From NCBI RefSeq assembly GCF_001187535.1, contig NZ_LFIO01001041.1, positions 1-34,058 on the forward strand: a DNA stretch of 34,058 bases. The letters run 5' to 3'. Below the pieces are notes generated by a model. That model made no database searches, was not told the DNA's origin, and worked only from the letters and a program-made list of their open reading frames with translations. Within the stretch, counting starts at the first letter, position 1; every line of letters begins with the position of its first letter. This document shows positions 15,829-26,045 of the stretch, piece after piece. Both the position numbers and the translations under genes were made by a program. The stretch is from Rhizobium ecuadorense (GTDB lineage Bacteria; Pseudomonadota; Alphaproteobacteria; Rhizobiales; Rhizobiaceae).

Positions 15829-17379
15829 ATGACGGCCAATTCGTTGAGCCCGCCGGTGACGGCGCCAGACGACATCATCCGCCTCGAAGGCATCGTCAAG
15901 CATTTCGGCGGTGCGCAGGCGCTGGCCGGTGCGTCGCTGATCGTCAGGCGCGGCACCATCCACGGTCTCGTCGGCCAGAACGGCGCCGGCAAGTCGACGC
16001 TGATCAAGCTGCTGGCCGGCCTTCACCAGCCGGATGACGGCCGGATCGGGATCGAAGGGCAAACATTCGACAGGCTGACGCCGCATCTTGCCGAAGAGCT
16101 CGGCATCCACTTCATTCACCAGGACCGGCTGCTGGTGCCGACATTCACCGTCGGTGAAGCCCTCTTCCTCGGCCGGGAACCGCGGATAGCGGGCACGCCC
16201 TTCCTCGACCGGCGGCAGATGCAGCGCCGCGCATCCGATATTCTCAACGACTATTTCGGCATCCGTCTGCCGAACGCCGCCCTGATCGGCGAATTGTCGA
16301 CGGCCGAAAAGCAGATCGTGCAAATCACCCGCGCCCTCCTCAATCAGCCGAAGGTGCTCGTCTTCGATGAGCCGACGGCCGCATTGGTGGCCCGCGAGGC
16401 CGATATCCTCTTCCGGCTGATCCGCCGCCTGCGCGATGAAGGCGTCACCATCATCTACATCTCGCATTATCTGAACGAAATCGAAAAACTCTGCGACCAC
16501 GTCACCGTGCTGCGCAACGGGCTGGATGTCGCCTCCTTGCCGATCGGGCAGACGTCGGCCGCAGCGATTGCCCGGCTGATGGTCGAGCGCGATATCAAGG
16601 AGATGTTTCCGAAGCCGCAGGTGACGCTTGGCGAGGCGATCCTCAAGGTCGAGCAACTGTCGGCGCCGGGAAAATACAGCGACGTCAGCTTCACGCTTCG
16701 CCGCGGCGAGGTGCTCGGCCTCACCGGCTTGCTCGGCTCCGGCGCAAAGGAGCTGGTTCGCACTCTCTTCGGACTGGAGACACCGGTTGCCGGCCACATC
16801 GAAATCAACGGCAAGCCTGCCCGTTTTGCCAGCCCGACGCAGGCGGCCGGCCGCGAGATCGCACTGGTGCCGGAAGATCGCCGCCGTCACGGCGTCGCGC
16901 TCGACCTCAGCGTCGCGGAAAATATCAGCCTTTCAAGCCTTGGCCGCTTCACGCGTTTCGGCTTTCTCGATCGCAGACGCGAACAGAGCGAGGTCGATGC
17001 ACTGATCACCCGCCTGCAGGTGAAAACCAATGGGCGGAATGCCCTGCTGCGCACGCTTTCGGGCGGCAACCAGCAGAAGATCGCCATCGCCAAATGGCTG
17101 AGCCGCCGCTCCGAGGTCTATCTCCTCGACGAGCCGACTGTTGGAGTCGACATCGGCTCCAAGGTCGAGATCTACACGCTGATCGGCGAACTTGCGGCGC
17201 GCGGCGCCGGCGTCATCGTGCTGTCTTCGGATCTGCCCGAACTCATCGGCATCACCGATCGCATCCTCGTGCTCTTCCGCGGCCGCGTGGCGCGCGAATT
17301 CATATCGTCGGAAACCAGTGCGGATGCCGTGCTGGCGCAATCGACCGGATCATCCGAGGGACAGCGCCATGTCGGCTGA
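15829..17379 (+). CDS. Sugar ABC transporter ATPase with two ABC domains (RbsA/MglA-like)
   Basis: The 516-residue cytoplasmic ATPase has two fused nucleotide-binding domains, as is usual for CUT2 transporters. Domain 1 has Walker A GQNGAGKST, a divergent signature LSTAEKQ and Walker B LVFDEPTAAL. Domain 2 has a degenerate Walker A (GLLGSGAKEL), a good signature LSGGNQQK and Walker B YLLDEPTVGVDIG. This asymmetry is the family norm: RbsA-type proteins have one consensus ATP site. The ATG at 15829 begins MTANSLSPP. The frame is open further upstream only through the stem-loop. The 3' end overlaps the first permease gene by 11 bases, so translation is coupled. Confidence 0.92.
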   Translation: MTANSLSPPVTAPDDIIRLEGIVKHFGGAQALAGASLIVRRGTIHGLVGQNGAGKSTLIKLLAGLHQPDDGRIGIEGQTFDRLTPHLAEELGIHFIHQDRLLVPTFTVGEALFLGREPRIAGTPFLDRRQMQRRASDILNDYFGIRLPNAALIGELSTAEKQIVQITRALLNQPKVLVFDEPTAALVAREADILFRLIRRLRDEGVTIIYISHYLNEIEKLCDHVTVLRNGLDVASLPIGQTSAAAIARLMVERDIKEMFPKPQVTLGEAILKVEQLSAPGKYSDVSFTLRRGEVLGLTGLLGSGAKELVRTLFGLETPVAGHIEINGKPARFASPTQAAGREIALVPEDRRRHGVALDLSVAENISLSSLGRFTRFGFLDRRREQSEVDALITRLQVKTNGRNALLRTLSGGNQQKIAIAKWLSRRSEVYLLDEPTVGVDIGSKVEIYTLIGELAARGAGVIVLSSDLPELIGITDRILVLFRGRVAREFISSETSADAVLAQSTGSSEGQRHVG

Positions 17380-18388
17380 AGTGGAATTCGCGCCTTCCGG
17401 CTTTGCCGCCGGGGAATCGCCTGCCCGGCCGGCCGGCAATATTGCGGCTGCGGCTTTGCGCTTCGGATCGCTGATCGCTTTTACCGCCATCCTGCTGATC
17501 TTCTCGCTGACCGCGCCCTATTTCCTCAGCATCGGCAATATCGGCAACGTGCTCGGCCAATCGGCCATCTCGGGCGTGCTTGCCATTGGACTGACGGTCG
17601 TGCTGATTGCCGGCGGCTCCAATGTCGTCACCGGCGGCATCGACCTGTCGCTGGCAGCCAATATGGGCCTCAGCGCCGCCGTTTATGCCAGCCTGACGCA
17701 ACTCGGCTATGGCGATGCGACAGCGATCGCAGCATCGATTCTCACCGGCGCGTTAATCGGCACGGTGAATGCCATTGCCGTGGTCTATGCCGGCATCGTG
17801 CCGCTGCTCGCCACCCTTGCCGTCATGAATATCGTCGCCGGTCTGGAACTGGTGCTGACCGGCAATACCGTCCTGCCGGCCTCGACGCCCTTCCTATCGG
17901 CACTTTCGGCTTCGGATCCTTTCGGCATACCGGTTCTTGCCTACGTGCTCCTCGGCTTCACGGCGATTGCGACAGCGATCGTGCAATATACCCCGATCGG
18001 CCTGCGTCTTTATGCCGTTGGCGAGTTTCCGGATGCGGCGCGTGCCGCCGGCCTGCCGCTTCGCCGCCTGCTCGCCGGCGCTTTCGTCGCCAGCGGCATC
18101 TCCGGCGGCATAGCCGGTATCCTGTCGGTTTCCTATCTGAGCGGCAGCACGACCGGTTCCGGCGAGATGCTGCTGCCCGTCGTCGTCACGGCCCTGCTCG
18201 GCGCGGTCTTTTCGCGCCGGCTGGTTCCGACGGTCACCGGGACGCTGCTTTCGGCTCTGCTGGTCGGCTTCCTCACCAACGGTTTCCAGCTGCTGAACAT
18301 ATCGAGCACGCTGGTCAGCGGCGTCCAGGGCGTGCTCATTCTCATCGTCGTTTCCGCGACCACGCTGCTTCGCCGGCAGGAGGCCTGA
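17369..18388 (+). CDS. Sugar ABC transporter permease 1 (CUT2/RbsC-like)
   Basis: This is a 339-residue inner-membrane permease of the BPD_transp_2 family. After about 30 hydrophilic residues there are 8-10 hydrophobic segments. The hallmark SGVLAIGLTVVLIAGGSNVVTGGIDLSLAANMG (the GGIDLS motif) is followed by GTVNAIAVVYAGIVPLLATLAVM, typical of RbsC/XylH. The start ATG at 17369 overlaps the ATPase 3' end. It pairs with the second permease 2 bases downstream, so the channel is probably a heterodimer rather than the RbsC homodimer. Confidence 0.92.
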   Translation: MSAEVEFAPSGFAAGESPARPAGNIAAAALRFGSLIAFTAILLIFSLTAPYFLSIGNIGNVLGQSAISGVLAIGLTVVLIAGGSNVVTGGIDLSLAANMGLSAAVYASLTQLGYGDATAIAASILTGALIGTVNAIAVVYAGIVPLLATLAVMNIVAGLELVLTGNTVLPASTPFLSALSASDPFGIPVLAYVLLGFTAIATAIVQYTPIGLRLYAVGEFPDAARAAGLPLRRLLAGAFVASGISGGIAGILSVSYLSGSTTGSGEMLLPVVVTALLGAVFSRRLVPTVTGTLLSALLVGFLTNGFQLLNISSTLVSGVQGVLILIVVSATTLLRRQEA

Positions 18389-18390
18389 CC

Positions 18391-19392
18391 ATGTCGCTCC
18401 AGACCCCCACACCCGCCACCACAGGCTTGGCCCGCGTGATCGCCGGCGGCCTGCTGCGCTATGGGCTGATCCTCGCGCTGATCGTGGTATTTGCCGCCTT
18501 CTCCTTGATAACGCCGACCTTCCTGACGCTTGCGAACCTGCAGAGCATCCTGGTCAATAATTTCACGCTGCTTGCCATCGTCTCCATCGCCATGACCTTT
18601 GCCGTCGCGTCGGGGGGCATCGATCTTTCGGTGGGAACGGCGATGGATTTTGCCAGCTTCGCTTTCGTCTCGCTCGTGCTTACCGGGCAGCCGGTGGCGA
18701 TCGCAGCACTGGCGGGACTGGCGGCCGGCGCGTTCGTCGGCGCCTTCAACGCGTTTCTGATCTCCGGGATCGGCGTGTCGCCATTCCTCGCCACGCTCGG
18801 CACGCTGTTCATCGGCCGCAGCGTCCAGCAGTTGCTGACCAATGGCGGCAATCCGGTCTATCTGCCGCCGAACGGCGTGCCCGAGGCTTTCCGTTTCCTC
18901 GGCCACGGCACGATCGCCGGCTTTCCGGTGCCGCTTGCCGTCGCCATCGTCGTCATCGCGGTCGCTGCCGTCGTATTTGCCCGCACGCGTTTCGGCCGCG
19001 TCATCCTGTCGATCGGCATTCAGCCGGGCGTCGTGCGCTATTCCGGCATCGCAGCCCCTGCCCATGTCGCGGTGACGTTCATCCTGGTCGGGTTGATCGC
19101 GGCAATCGCCGGCCTGATCCTGACCGCAACCGTCACCACCTACATCCCGTCCTCGGGCAATGCCTTCCTGCTGAACGCGATCGGCGCGACCTTCATCGGC
19201 ACGACGCTCAGCCCGCTCGGGCGGCCGAATGTCGGCGGCACCGTTCTCGGCGCGCTGCTGCTCGGCATCGTCGCCAACGGGCTGCTGCTGACCGATCTGA
19301 ACTTCTATTGGCAGCAGGTCGGCACGGGAACGCTGATCTTTGCCGTACTCGCCGTGAGCTTCATCAACCGAAAGACTACAGGGCGCGCCTGA
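18391..19392 (+). CDS. Sugar ABC transporter permease 2 (CUT2/RbsC-like)
   Basis: The 333-residue inner-membrane permease of the BPD_transp_2 family is clearly homologous to, but distinct from, the preceding permease. The signature IAMTFAVASGGIDLSVGTAMDFASF and the later GAFNAFLISGIGVSPFLATLGTLFIGRSVQQL are diagnostic. It starts 2 bases after the previous gene, with AGGAGG inside the end of that gene. It ends the operon; 37 bases of unremarkable sequence separate it from the convergent glpK. Two different permeases with one fused ATPase is a common CUT2 layout in rhizobia. Confidence 0.92.
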   Translation: MSLQTPTPATTGLARVIAGGLLRYGLILALIVVFAAFSLITPTFLTLANLQSILVNNFTLLAIVSIAMTFAVASGGIDLSVGTAMDFASFAFVSLVLTGQPVAIAALAGLAAGAFVGAFNAFLISGIGVSPFLATLGTLFIGRSVQQLLTNGGNPVYLPPNGVPEAFRFLGHGTIAGFPVPLAVAIVVIAVAAVVFARTRFGRVILSIGIQPGVVRYSGIAAPAHVAVTFILVGLIAAIAGLILTATVTTYIPSSGNAFLLNAIGATFIGTTLSPLGRPNVGGTVLGALLLGIVANGLLLTDLNFYWQQVGTGTLIFAVLAVSFINRKTTGRA

Positions 19393-19429
19393 GAGAAGCG
19401 CCGTCGCGGTCGTATTCTCGGAAACTGTT

Positions 19430-20932
19430 CTACCCCGCCGAGGCGTCCGAAATCATCCGCGAGACGGCATTCTTCCAGCCGATGATCTTGGTCTGCCGTT
19501 CGCTCTCCTCCATCGAGGGGTTGAAACGGCGGTCGCAGGCCCAGGCCTGCGCAAAATCCCGTCTGCCGGGCCAGATGCCGGCTTTCGAGCCGGCAAGCCA
19601 GGCGGCGCCGAGCGCCGTCGTCTCGCGGATCGCCGAGCGGTCGACCGGGTTCCCCGTCATATCGGCCAGGCACTGCATCGTCCAGTCCGAAGCCGCCATG
19701 CCGCCATCGACGCGCAGCACGGTTTCCAGCTGGTTGACGCCCCAGTCCTTCTTCATCGCGACCAGCAGATCGAGCGTCTGATAGGCGACGGATTCAAGCA
19801 CGGCCCGGGCAAATTCCGCCGGTCCGCTGTTTCGCGTCAGGCCGAAGATCGCGCCGCGCGCGGCCGGATCCCAATAGGGCGCACCGAGGCCGGTGAAGGC
19901 GGGGACGATATAGACCTGCTGCCCGGGATCGGCCTTGGCCGCAAGCACCCCCGCCTCCGATGCCTGATCGATAATGCCGAGGCCGTCTCGCAGCCATTGC
20001 ACGGCGGCGCCGGCGATGAAGATCGAGCCTTCGAGCGCATAGGTCGTCTCGCCGTCGAGCCGGTAGGCGATCGTCGTCAGCATCCGGTTGGAGGAGGAAA
20101 CGCGATCCCTGCCGGTGTTCAGCAGGGCAAAGCAGCCGGTACCGTAAGTGGATTTCATCATGCCGGGCTCGAAGCAGGCATTGCCCATCGCTGCTGCCTG
20201 CTGGTCGCCGGCAACACCGAGGATCGGAAGCTCCGCACCGAACAGCGCCTGGTCGACGCGGCCGAAATCATCGGCGCATTCCCTGACCTCGGGAAGCATC
20301 GCGGCCGGAATGCCGAGAATGCCGAGCAGTTCCTCATCCCAAACGCCGTCGTCGATATTATAAAGCAGTGTTCGCGACGCGTTGGTCGCATCGGTGGCGT
20401 GCACACCGCCGCCCGTCAAGTTGTAGATCAGCCAGCTGTCGATCGTGCCGAAGCAGACATCGCCCGCCTCAGCCTTCGCACGCAGGCCGTCGACATTGTC
20501 GAGCAGCCAGCGCAGCTTGGTTCCTGAGAAATAGGGGTCGAGCAGCAGGCCGGTCTTGGCGGAAAACAGCTTCTCGTATCCGTCGGCCTTCAGGCTCTCG
20601 CACATTTCGGCGGTGCGCCTGTCCTGCCAGACGATCGCGCGGTGAAGCGGTTTGCCGGATCTGCGGTCCCAGACGACCGCCGTCTCGCGCTGGTTGGTAA
20701 TGCCGATCGCGGTAATGGCGGCGGCATCGAGACCGGCGTCGGCGATCGCCTTGCGCACCGTATCGACGACGGACTGCCAGATTTCGGCCGCGTCGTGCTC
20801 CACCCATCCGGGCTGCGGATAATATTGGGTGATCTCCGCCTGCGCCGAGCCGGCCATTTTCATGCCGCCATCGAAGACGATCGCGCGCGACGATGTCGTG
20901 CCCTGGTCGATTGAAAGTATGTAGCCGCTCAT
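19430..20932 (-). CDS. glpK: Glycerol kinase
   Basis: This 500-residue FGGY-family kinase (E. coli GlpK has 502 residues) phosphorylates glycerol to sn-glycerol-3-phosphate using ATP in the cytoplasm. Visible motifs are the N-terminal phosphate loop DQGTTSS (9-15), the glycerol-binding NQRET (R82), the catalytic aspartate D243 in GDQQAA, and [14 protein letters not shown] for nucleotide binding. I chose the ATG at 20932 ([10 protein letters not shown]) because GGAGA lies 5 bases upstream and the protein then starts exactly like its homologues. An upstream ATG adds 21 residues. It is the last gene of the glycerol operon, after the binding-protein gene and a stem-loop. Confidence 0.95.
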   Translation of the reverse strand: MSGYILSIDQGTTSSRAIVFDGGMKMAGSAQAEITQYYPQPGWVEHDAAEIWQSVVDTVRKAIADAGLDAAAITAIGITNQRETAVVWDRRSGKPLHRAIVWQDRRTAEMCESLKADGYEKLFSAKTGLLLDPYFSGTKLRWLLDNVDGLRAKAEAGDVCFGTIDSWLIYNLTGGGVHATDATNASRTLLYNIDDGVWDEELLGILGIPAAMLPEVRECADDFGRVDQALFGAELPILGVAGDQQAAAMGNACFEPGMMKSTYGTGCFALLNTGRDRVSSSNRMLTTIAYRLDGETTYALEGSIFIAGAAVQWLRDGLGIIDQASEAGVLAAKADPGQQVYIVPAFTGLGAPYWDPAARGAIFGLTRNSGPAEFARAVLESVAYQTLDLLVAMKKDWGVNQLETVLRVDGGMAASDWTMQCLADMTGNPVDRSAIRETTALGAAWLAGSKAGIWPGRRDFAQAWACDRRFNPSMEESERQTKIIGWKNAVSRMISDASAG

Positions 20933-21014
20933 ATCCGTCTCCGGCTCGCACGAAACCGCTCCGCCCGGCAAGGAGGGCGGATGCGGAGACTTCATGAGAG
21001 AAAGATTGTGGGTG

Positions 21015-21037
21015 CCACCGGCTTTGCCGGTGGCAGG
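21015..21037 (-). terminator. Intercistronic stem-loop between glpV and glpK
   Basis: A perfect 10-bp inverted repeat, TGCCACCGGC (21015-21024) with GCCGGTGGCA (21028-21037), has a 3-base loop. It begins 43 bases after the glpV stop. It probably keeps glpV message in excess over glpK message. Confidence 0.65.
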
Positions 21038-21080
21038 AAGTGATGGCCGGAAGCCTCGTCGCCTCCGGCCGAGGTCCGCC

Positions 21081-22805
<1,725 letters not shown>

Positions 22806-22887
22806 AATATCCTCCCAGGGTTTGCGATTGCAGTCTTCACGTCTCAGGCGGCCAGAAAAATCCCCCGGCCGTCTGCATCAGTTTGCC

Positions 22888-23184
22888 TCACACGTAACGG
22901 AATACGCCGACGGCGTAGACAACGGAGAGAGCGAGAGCCCACCAGAGGCTTGATCCCGCGAGACCAAGCCAGGCAAGATGGATAAAGGCGCTGCCGAGCA
23001 GCGAAAGGAAAAGCCGGTCACCGCGTGTCGTCTCGAAGCGCAGGATTCCGATCCGCGGGTTGCCGCCCGGCGCGGCATACTCCCAGACCCCCATGCCGAT
23101 CAGCAGCAATACGATAACGACGAAGAAAGCGGCGGTCGGCCAGGTCCATGCCATCCATGAAAAATCGGGAAGCGAAAAGCTCAT
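22888..23184 (-). CDS. glpU: Small membrane protein of the glycerol transporter (DUF2160)
   Basis: The 98-residue protein has three hydrophobic segments (about residues 16-33, 54-72 and 76-95) and matches the small DUF2160-type membrane proteins encoded within glycerol ABC transporter operons. The ATG at 23184 is chosen because GGGGAGGG lies just upstream and the start overlaps the glpQ stop as TGATG. The longer frame to 23388 only repeats glpQ in another register. The function is unknown; position suggests an accessory subunit of the transporter. Its retention at a fixed place between permease and binding protein argues that it is needed. Confidence 0.85.
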   Translation of the reverse strand: MSFSLPDFSWMAWTWPTAAFFVVIVLLLIGMGVWEYAAPGGNPRIGILRFETTRGDRLFLSLLGSAFIHLAWLGLAGSSLWWALALSVVYAVGVFRYV

Positions 23185-24095
23185 CAAACCCTCCCCAGGG
23201 CGAAGCCCTTGGCGATGTAATTGCGCACAAACCAGATAACCAGCGCCCCTGGGATCAAGGTCAGAACACCTGCGGCGGCGAGCAAGCCCCAATCCATACC
23301 GGATGCGGAGACGGTGCGGGTCATGGTGGCCGCGATCGGCTTCGCGTCGGTCGTCGTCAGCGTTCGTGCGATCAGCAACTCGACCCAAGAGAACATGAAG
23401 CAGAAGAAGCAGGCGACACCGATGCCGCTCGCAATCAGCGGCGTGAAGATCTTCAGGAAAAACCGCGGGAACGAGTAGCCGTCGATATAGGCCGTTTCGT
23501 CGATTTCCTTCGGCACGCCCGACATGAAGCCTTCAAGGATCCAGACCGCCAGCGGCACGTTGAAGAGGCAATGCGCCAATGCCACGGCGATGTGCGTATC
23601 GATCAGTCCAAAGGCTGAGTAGAGCTGGAAGAACGGCAGGGCAAAGACTGCCGGCGGCGCCATCCTGTTCGTCAGCAGCCAGAAGAACAGATGTTTGTCG
23701 CCGAGGAACCGGTAGCGGGAGAAGGCATAGGCCGCCGGCAACGCGACCGCCACCGAGATCACCATGTTCATGACGACATAAGTAATTGAATTGATATAGC
23801 CGGAATACCACGCCTTCTCCGTGAAGATCGTCACGTAATTGGCGATTGTCGGGTTATGCGGATAAAGCGTCAGAGAATTGACGATTTCCGCGTTGGTCTT
23901 GAAGCTCATGTTGACGAGCCAATAGATCGGCAGCAGGAGCACGATGATATAGATCGTCGGAACCAGCCACCACCAGCGCGATTCCTCGCCGCGCCGGCGC
24001 ATCAGACGGCTGACTTCATCGGAGGAGAGACCGCTTGCGACATTGGTAACGCCTGAGATCTTTCGGCTCGCTGTCGTTTCGTTGGAGGCGCTCAT
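23184..24095 (-). CDS. glpQ: Glycerol ABC transporter permease
   Basis: The 303-residue BPD_transp_1 permease resembles MalG-type proteins. A hydrophilic N-terminus of about 40 residues precedes six membrane helices. The EAA loop EIDETAYIDGYSFPRFFLKI contacts the ATPase subunit, and the C-terminus NYIAKGFALGRV is typical. The ATG at 24095 is 1 base after the glpP stop; the stop shares one base with the glpU start. It forms the glycerol channel with GlpP. The name follows the rhizobial glpSTPQUV scheme and should not be confused with the E. coli phosphodiesterase GlpQ. Confidence 0.9.
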   Translation of the reverse strand: MSASNETTASRKISGVTNVASGLSSDEVSRLMRRRGEESRWWWLVPTIYIIVLLLPIYWLVNMSFKTNAEIVNSLTLYPHNPTIANYVTIFTEKAWYSGYINSITYVVMNMVISVAVALPAAYAFSRYRFLGDKHLFFWLLTNRMAPPAVFALPFFQLYSAFGLIDTHIAVALAHCLFNVPLAVWILEGFMSGVPKEIDETAYIDGYSFPRFFLKIFTPLIASGIGVACFFCFMFSWVELLIARTLTTTDAKPIAATMTRTVSASGMDWGLLAAAGVLTLIPGALVIWFVRNYIAKGFALGRV

Positions 24096-24096
24096 T

Positions 24097-24963
24097 TCAA
24101 TTCTCCGCGTCGTGGCTTGTCATGACGGTGTAGAACACCCACGAAAGCAGCAGGATGATGAGGAAATAGATCAGCGACATGGCAGCGGCGGGACCGAGGT
24201 CAAACTGTCCGAGCGCGGTCTTGACCAGATCGATCGACAGGAACGTGGTCGAGTTGCCCGGACCGCCGCCGGTGACGACAAACGGCTCGGTGTAGATCAT
24301 GAAACTATCCATGAAACGCAGCAGCACGGCGATCAGGAGAACGCGCTTCATCTTCGGCAGCTGGATATAGCGGAACACGGCCCAACGAGACGCACCGTCA
24401 ATCTTGGCTGCCTGATAGAAAGCATCCGGAATAGAAACGAGGCCGGCATAGCAGAGCAGGACGACCAGGCTCGTCCAGTGCCAGACATCCATGATGATGA
24501 TCGTCACCCAGGCGTCGAGCGGGTCCTGCACATAATTGTAATCGATGCCGATGGCGTTGACGTAGTAGCCGAACAAGCCAATGTCGTTGCGGCCGAACAC
24601 CTGCCAGATCGTGCCGACCACGTTCCACGGGACCAACAGCGGGAGTGCCATCAGAACCAGGCATACCGGCACACCGATGCCTGATTTCGGCATGTTGAGC
24701 GCAATGAAGATACCGAGCGGAATCTCAAGAGCGAGAATGATCAGCGAAAAAATCAGGTTTCGCTGCAGGGCAGCCCAGAATCGGTCGGAATGCAGGATTT
24801 CGGTAAACCAGTCCGTTCCGTTCCAGAAGAACTGGTTGTTTCCGAAAGTGTCCTGAACGGAATAGTTCACCACCGTCATCAAGGGAATGACGGCCGAGAA
24901 AGCCACCAGCACAAGAACCGGCAGAACCAGAAACCAGGCTTTGTTGTTCCAGGTTTTTTCCAT
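24097..24963 (-). CDS. glpP: Glycerol ABC transporter permease
   Basis: This 288-residue BPD_transp_1 (MalF-type) permease starts MEKTWNNKAWFLVLPVLVLVAFSAVIPLMTVVNYSV. Its EAA-like loop is FYQAAKIDGASRWAVFRYIQLPKM, preceded by LVVLLCYAGLVSIPDA. The ATG at 24963 has GGAGG 7 bases upstream and lies 2 bases after the glpT stop. An in-frame ATG at 24990 lies inside glpT. It pairs with GlpQ in the inner membrane to move glycerol released by GlpV. The name follows the rhizobial scheme; it is unrelated to the glycerol antiterminator GlpP of Bacillus. Confidence 0.9.
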   Translation of the reverse strand: MEKTWNNKAWFLVLPVLVLVAFSAVIPLMTVVNYSVQDTFGNNQFFWNGTDWFTEILHSDRFWAALQRNLIFSLIILALEIPLGIFIALNMPKSGIGVPVCLVLMALPLLVPWNVVGTIWQVFGRNDIGLFGYYVNAIGIDYNYVQDPLDAWVTIIIMDVWHWTSLVVLLCYAGLVSIPDAFYQAAKIDGASRWAVFRYIQLPKMKRVLLIAVLLRFMDSFMIYTEPFVVTGGGPGNSTTFLSIDLVKTALGQFDLGPAAAMSLIYFLIILLLSWVFYTVMTSHDAEN

Positions 24964-24965
24964 GA

Positions 24966-26036
24966 TCAAGCCTCCGGTCCGGCGCGCCAAGAGTCGGCAT
25001 AGATACTGATACCCGACGGCTCGAAGGTCACCCGGGGATCAGCCGGAATTTCTTCGTCCTCAGGAACGACGATCGCGATCGGCTGGCCGGCAAGCTGCGC
25101 GCGGACGATCTTCTGCCGGCCGATATCTTCCACCTTGCTGACCGTCACAGGCATACCGTCGCGGCCGACCCGGATAAACTCGGGCCGGATTCCAAGCTCT
25201 ACCTTGGCCGCTGTCGAAGTCTTTGGCGCATAGTCGAGCGTCAGCGCGTGCTCGCCGACCCGAACCGTGCGGCCTTCCACCTTGGCTGGCATGAAGTTCA
25301 TACCGGGCGAACCGATGAAGTAACCGACGAAGGTATGGCTCGGACGCTCGAAGAGCTCGGCAGGCGTGCCGATCTGCACGATCTCGCCATCGTACATCAC
25401 CACGACTTTGTCGGCGAAGGTCAGCGCCTCGGTCTGGTCATGCGTGACATAGACCATGGTAAAACCGAACTGCTTATGCAGCCGCTTCAGCTGCGATCGC
25501 AGCACCCATTTCATATGCGGATCGATAACAGTGAGCGGCTCGTCAAAGAGAATCGCGTTCACATCCGAGCGCACGAGGCCGCGGCCGAGCGAAATCTTCT
25601 GCTTTTGGTCCGCCGTCAAACCGCGGGCGCGTCGCTTGGCCCAGCCGGCGAGATCGATCATCTCAAGGATTTCGCGGACGCGCCGGTCGACATCCGCCTC
25701 GGCCACGCCGCGGTTGCGCAGGGGAAAGGCGAGGTTGTCGTAGACCGTCATCGTGTCGTAGATGACCGGAAACTGGAATACCTGCGCAATATTTCGCTGC
25801 TGCGTCGGCAGGTTCGTCACATCCTGTCCGTCGAAGAGGATTCGCCCTTCGGACGGCTGAATGAGGCCGGAAATGATATTGAGCAGCGAGGTCTTTCCGC
25901 AGCCCGAAGGTCCGAGCAGAGCATAGGCGCCGCCATCGTTCCACTCGTGGTGCACTTCCTTGAGAGCGTAGTCCTTCTCGCTCTTCGGGTTCGGCCCATA
26001 GGCGTGGCGAATATGATCGAGGGTGATACGTGCCAT
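24966..26036 (-). CDS. glpT: Glycerol ABC transporter ATPase with degenerate signature
   Basis: The 356-residue MalK/UgpC-like ATPase has a TOBE-type C-terminal domain. Walker A GPSGCGKT is at residues 42-49, the Q-loop glutamine at Q88, Walker B AILFDEP at 161-167 and the H-loop histidine at H199 in VYVTHDQTEA. These are all canonical. The ABC signature is not: the expected LSGGQ reads LTADQ (140-144), followed by KQKISLGRGL where RVALARAL is usual. It lies 9 bases downstream of glpS. The partner GlpS has a normal signature but no H-loop histidine, so the two subunits complement each other in a heterodimer. The name follows the rhizobial scheme and is not the E. coli glycerol-3-phosphate antiporter. 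Confidence 0.9.
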   Translation of the reverse strand: MARITLDHIRHAYGPNPKSEKDYALKEVHHEWNDGGAYALLGPSGCGKTSLLNIISGLIQPSEGRILFDGQDVTNLPTQQRNIAQVFQFPVIYDTMTVYDNLAFPLRNRGVAEADVDRRVREILEMIDLAGWAKRRARGLTADQKQKISLGRGLVRSDVNAILFDEPLTVIDPHMKWVLRSQLKRLHKQFGFTMVYVTHDQTEALTFADKVVVMYDGEIVQIGTPAELFERPSHTFVGYFIGSPGMNFMPAKVEGRTVRVGEHALTLDYAPKTSTAAKVELGIRPEFIRVGRDGMPVTVSKVEDIGRQKIVRAQLAGQPIAIVVPEDEEIPADPRVTFEPSGISIYADSWRAGPEA

Positions 26037-26045
26037 GATCTTCTC

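Noticed and set aside
15739..16890. 383-codon minus-strand frame inside the CUT2 ATPase gene
   Set aside because: It is an antisense shadow of a well-supported ABC gene with low-complexity, charged translation.
15829..17379. Degenerate motifs in the CUT2 ATPase as a novelty
   Set aside because: One consensus and one degenerate site is normal for RbsA/MglA-type double ATPases.
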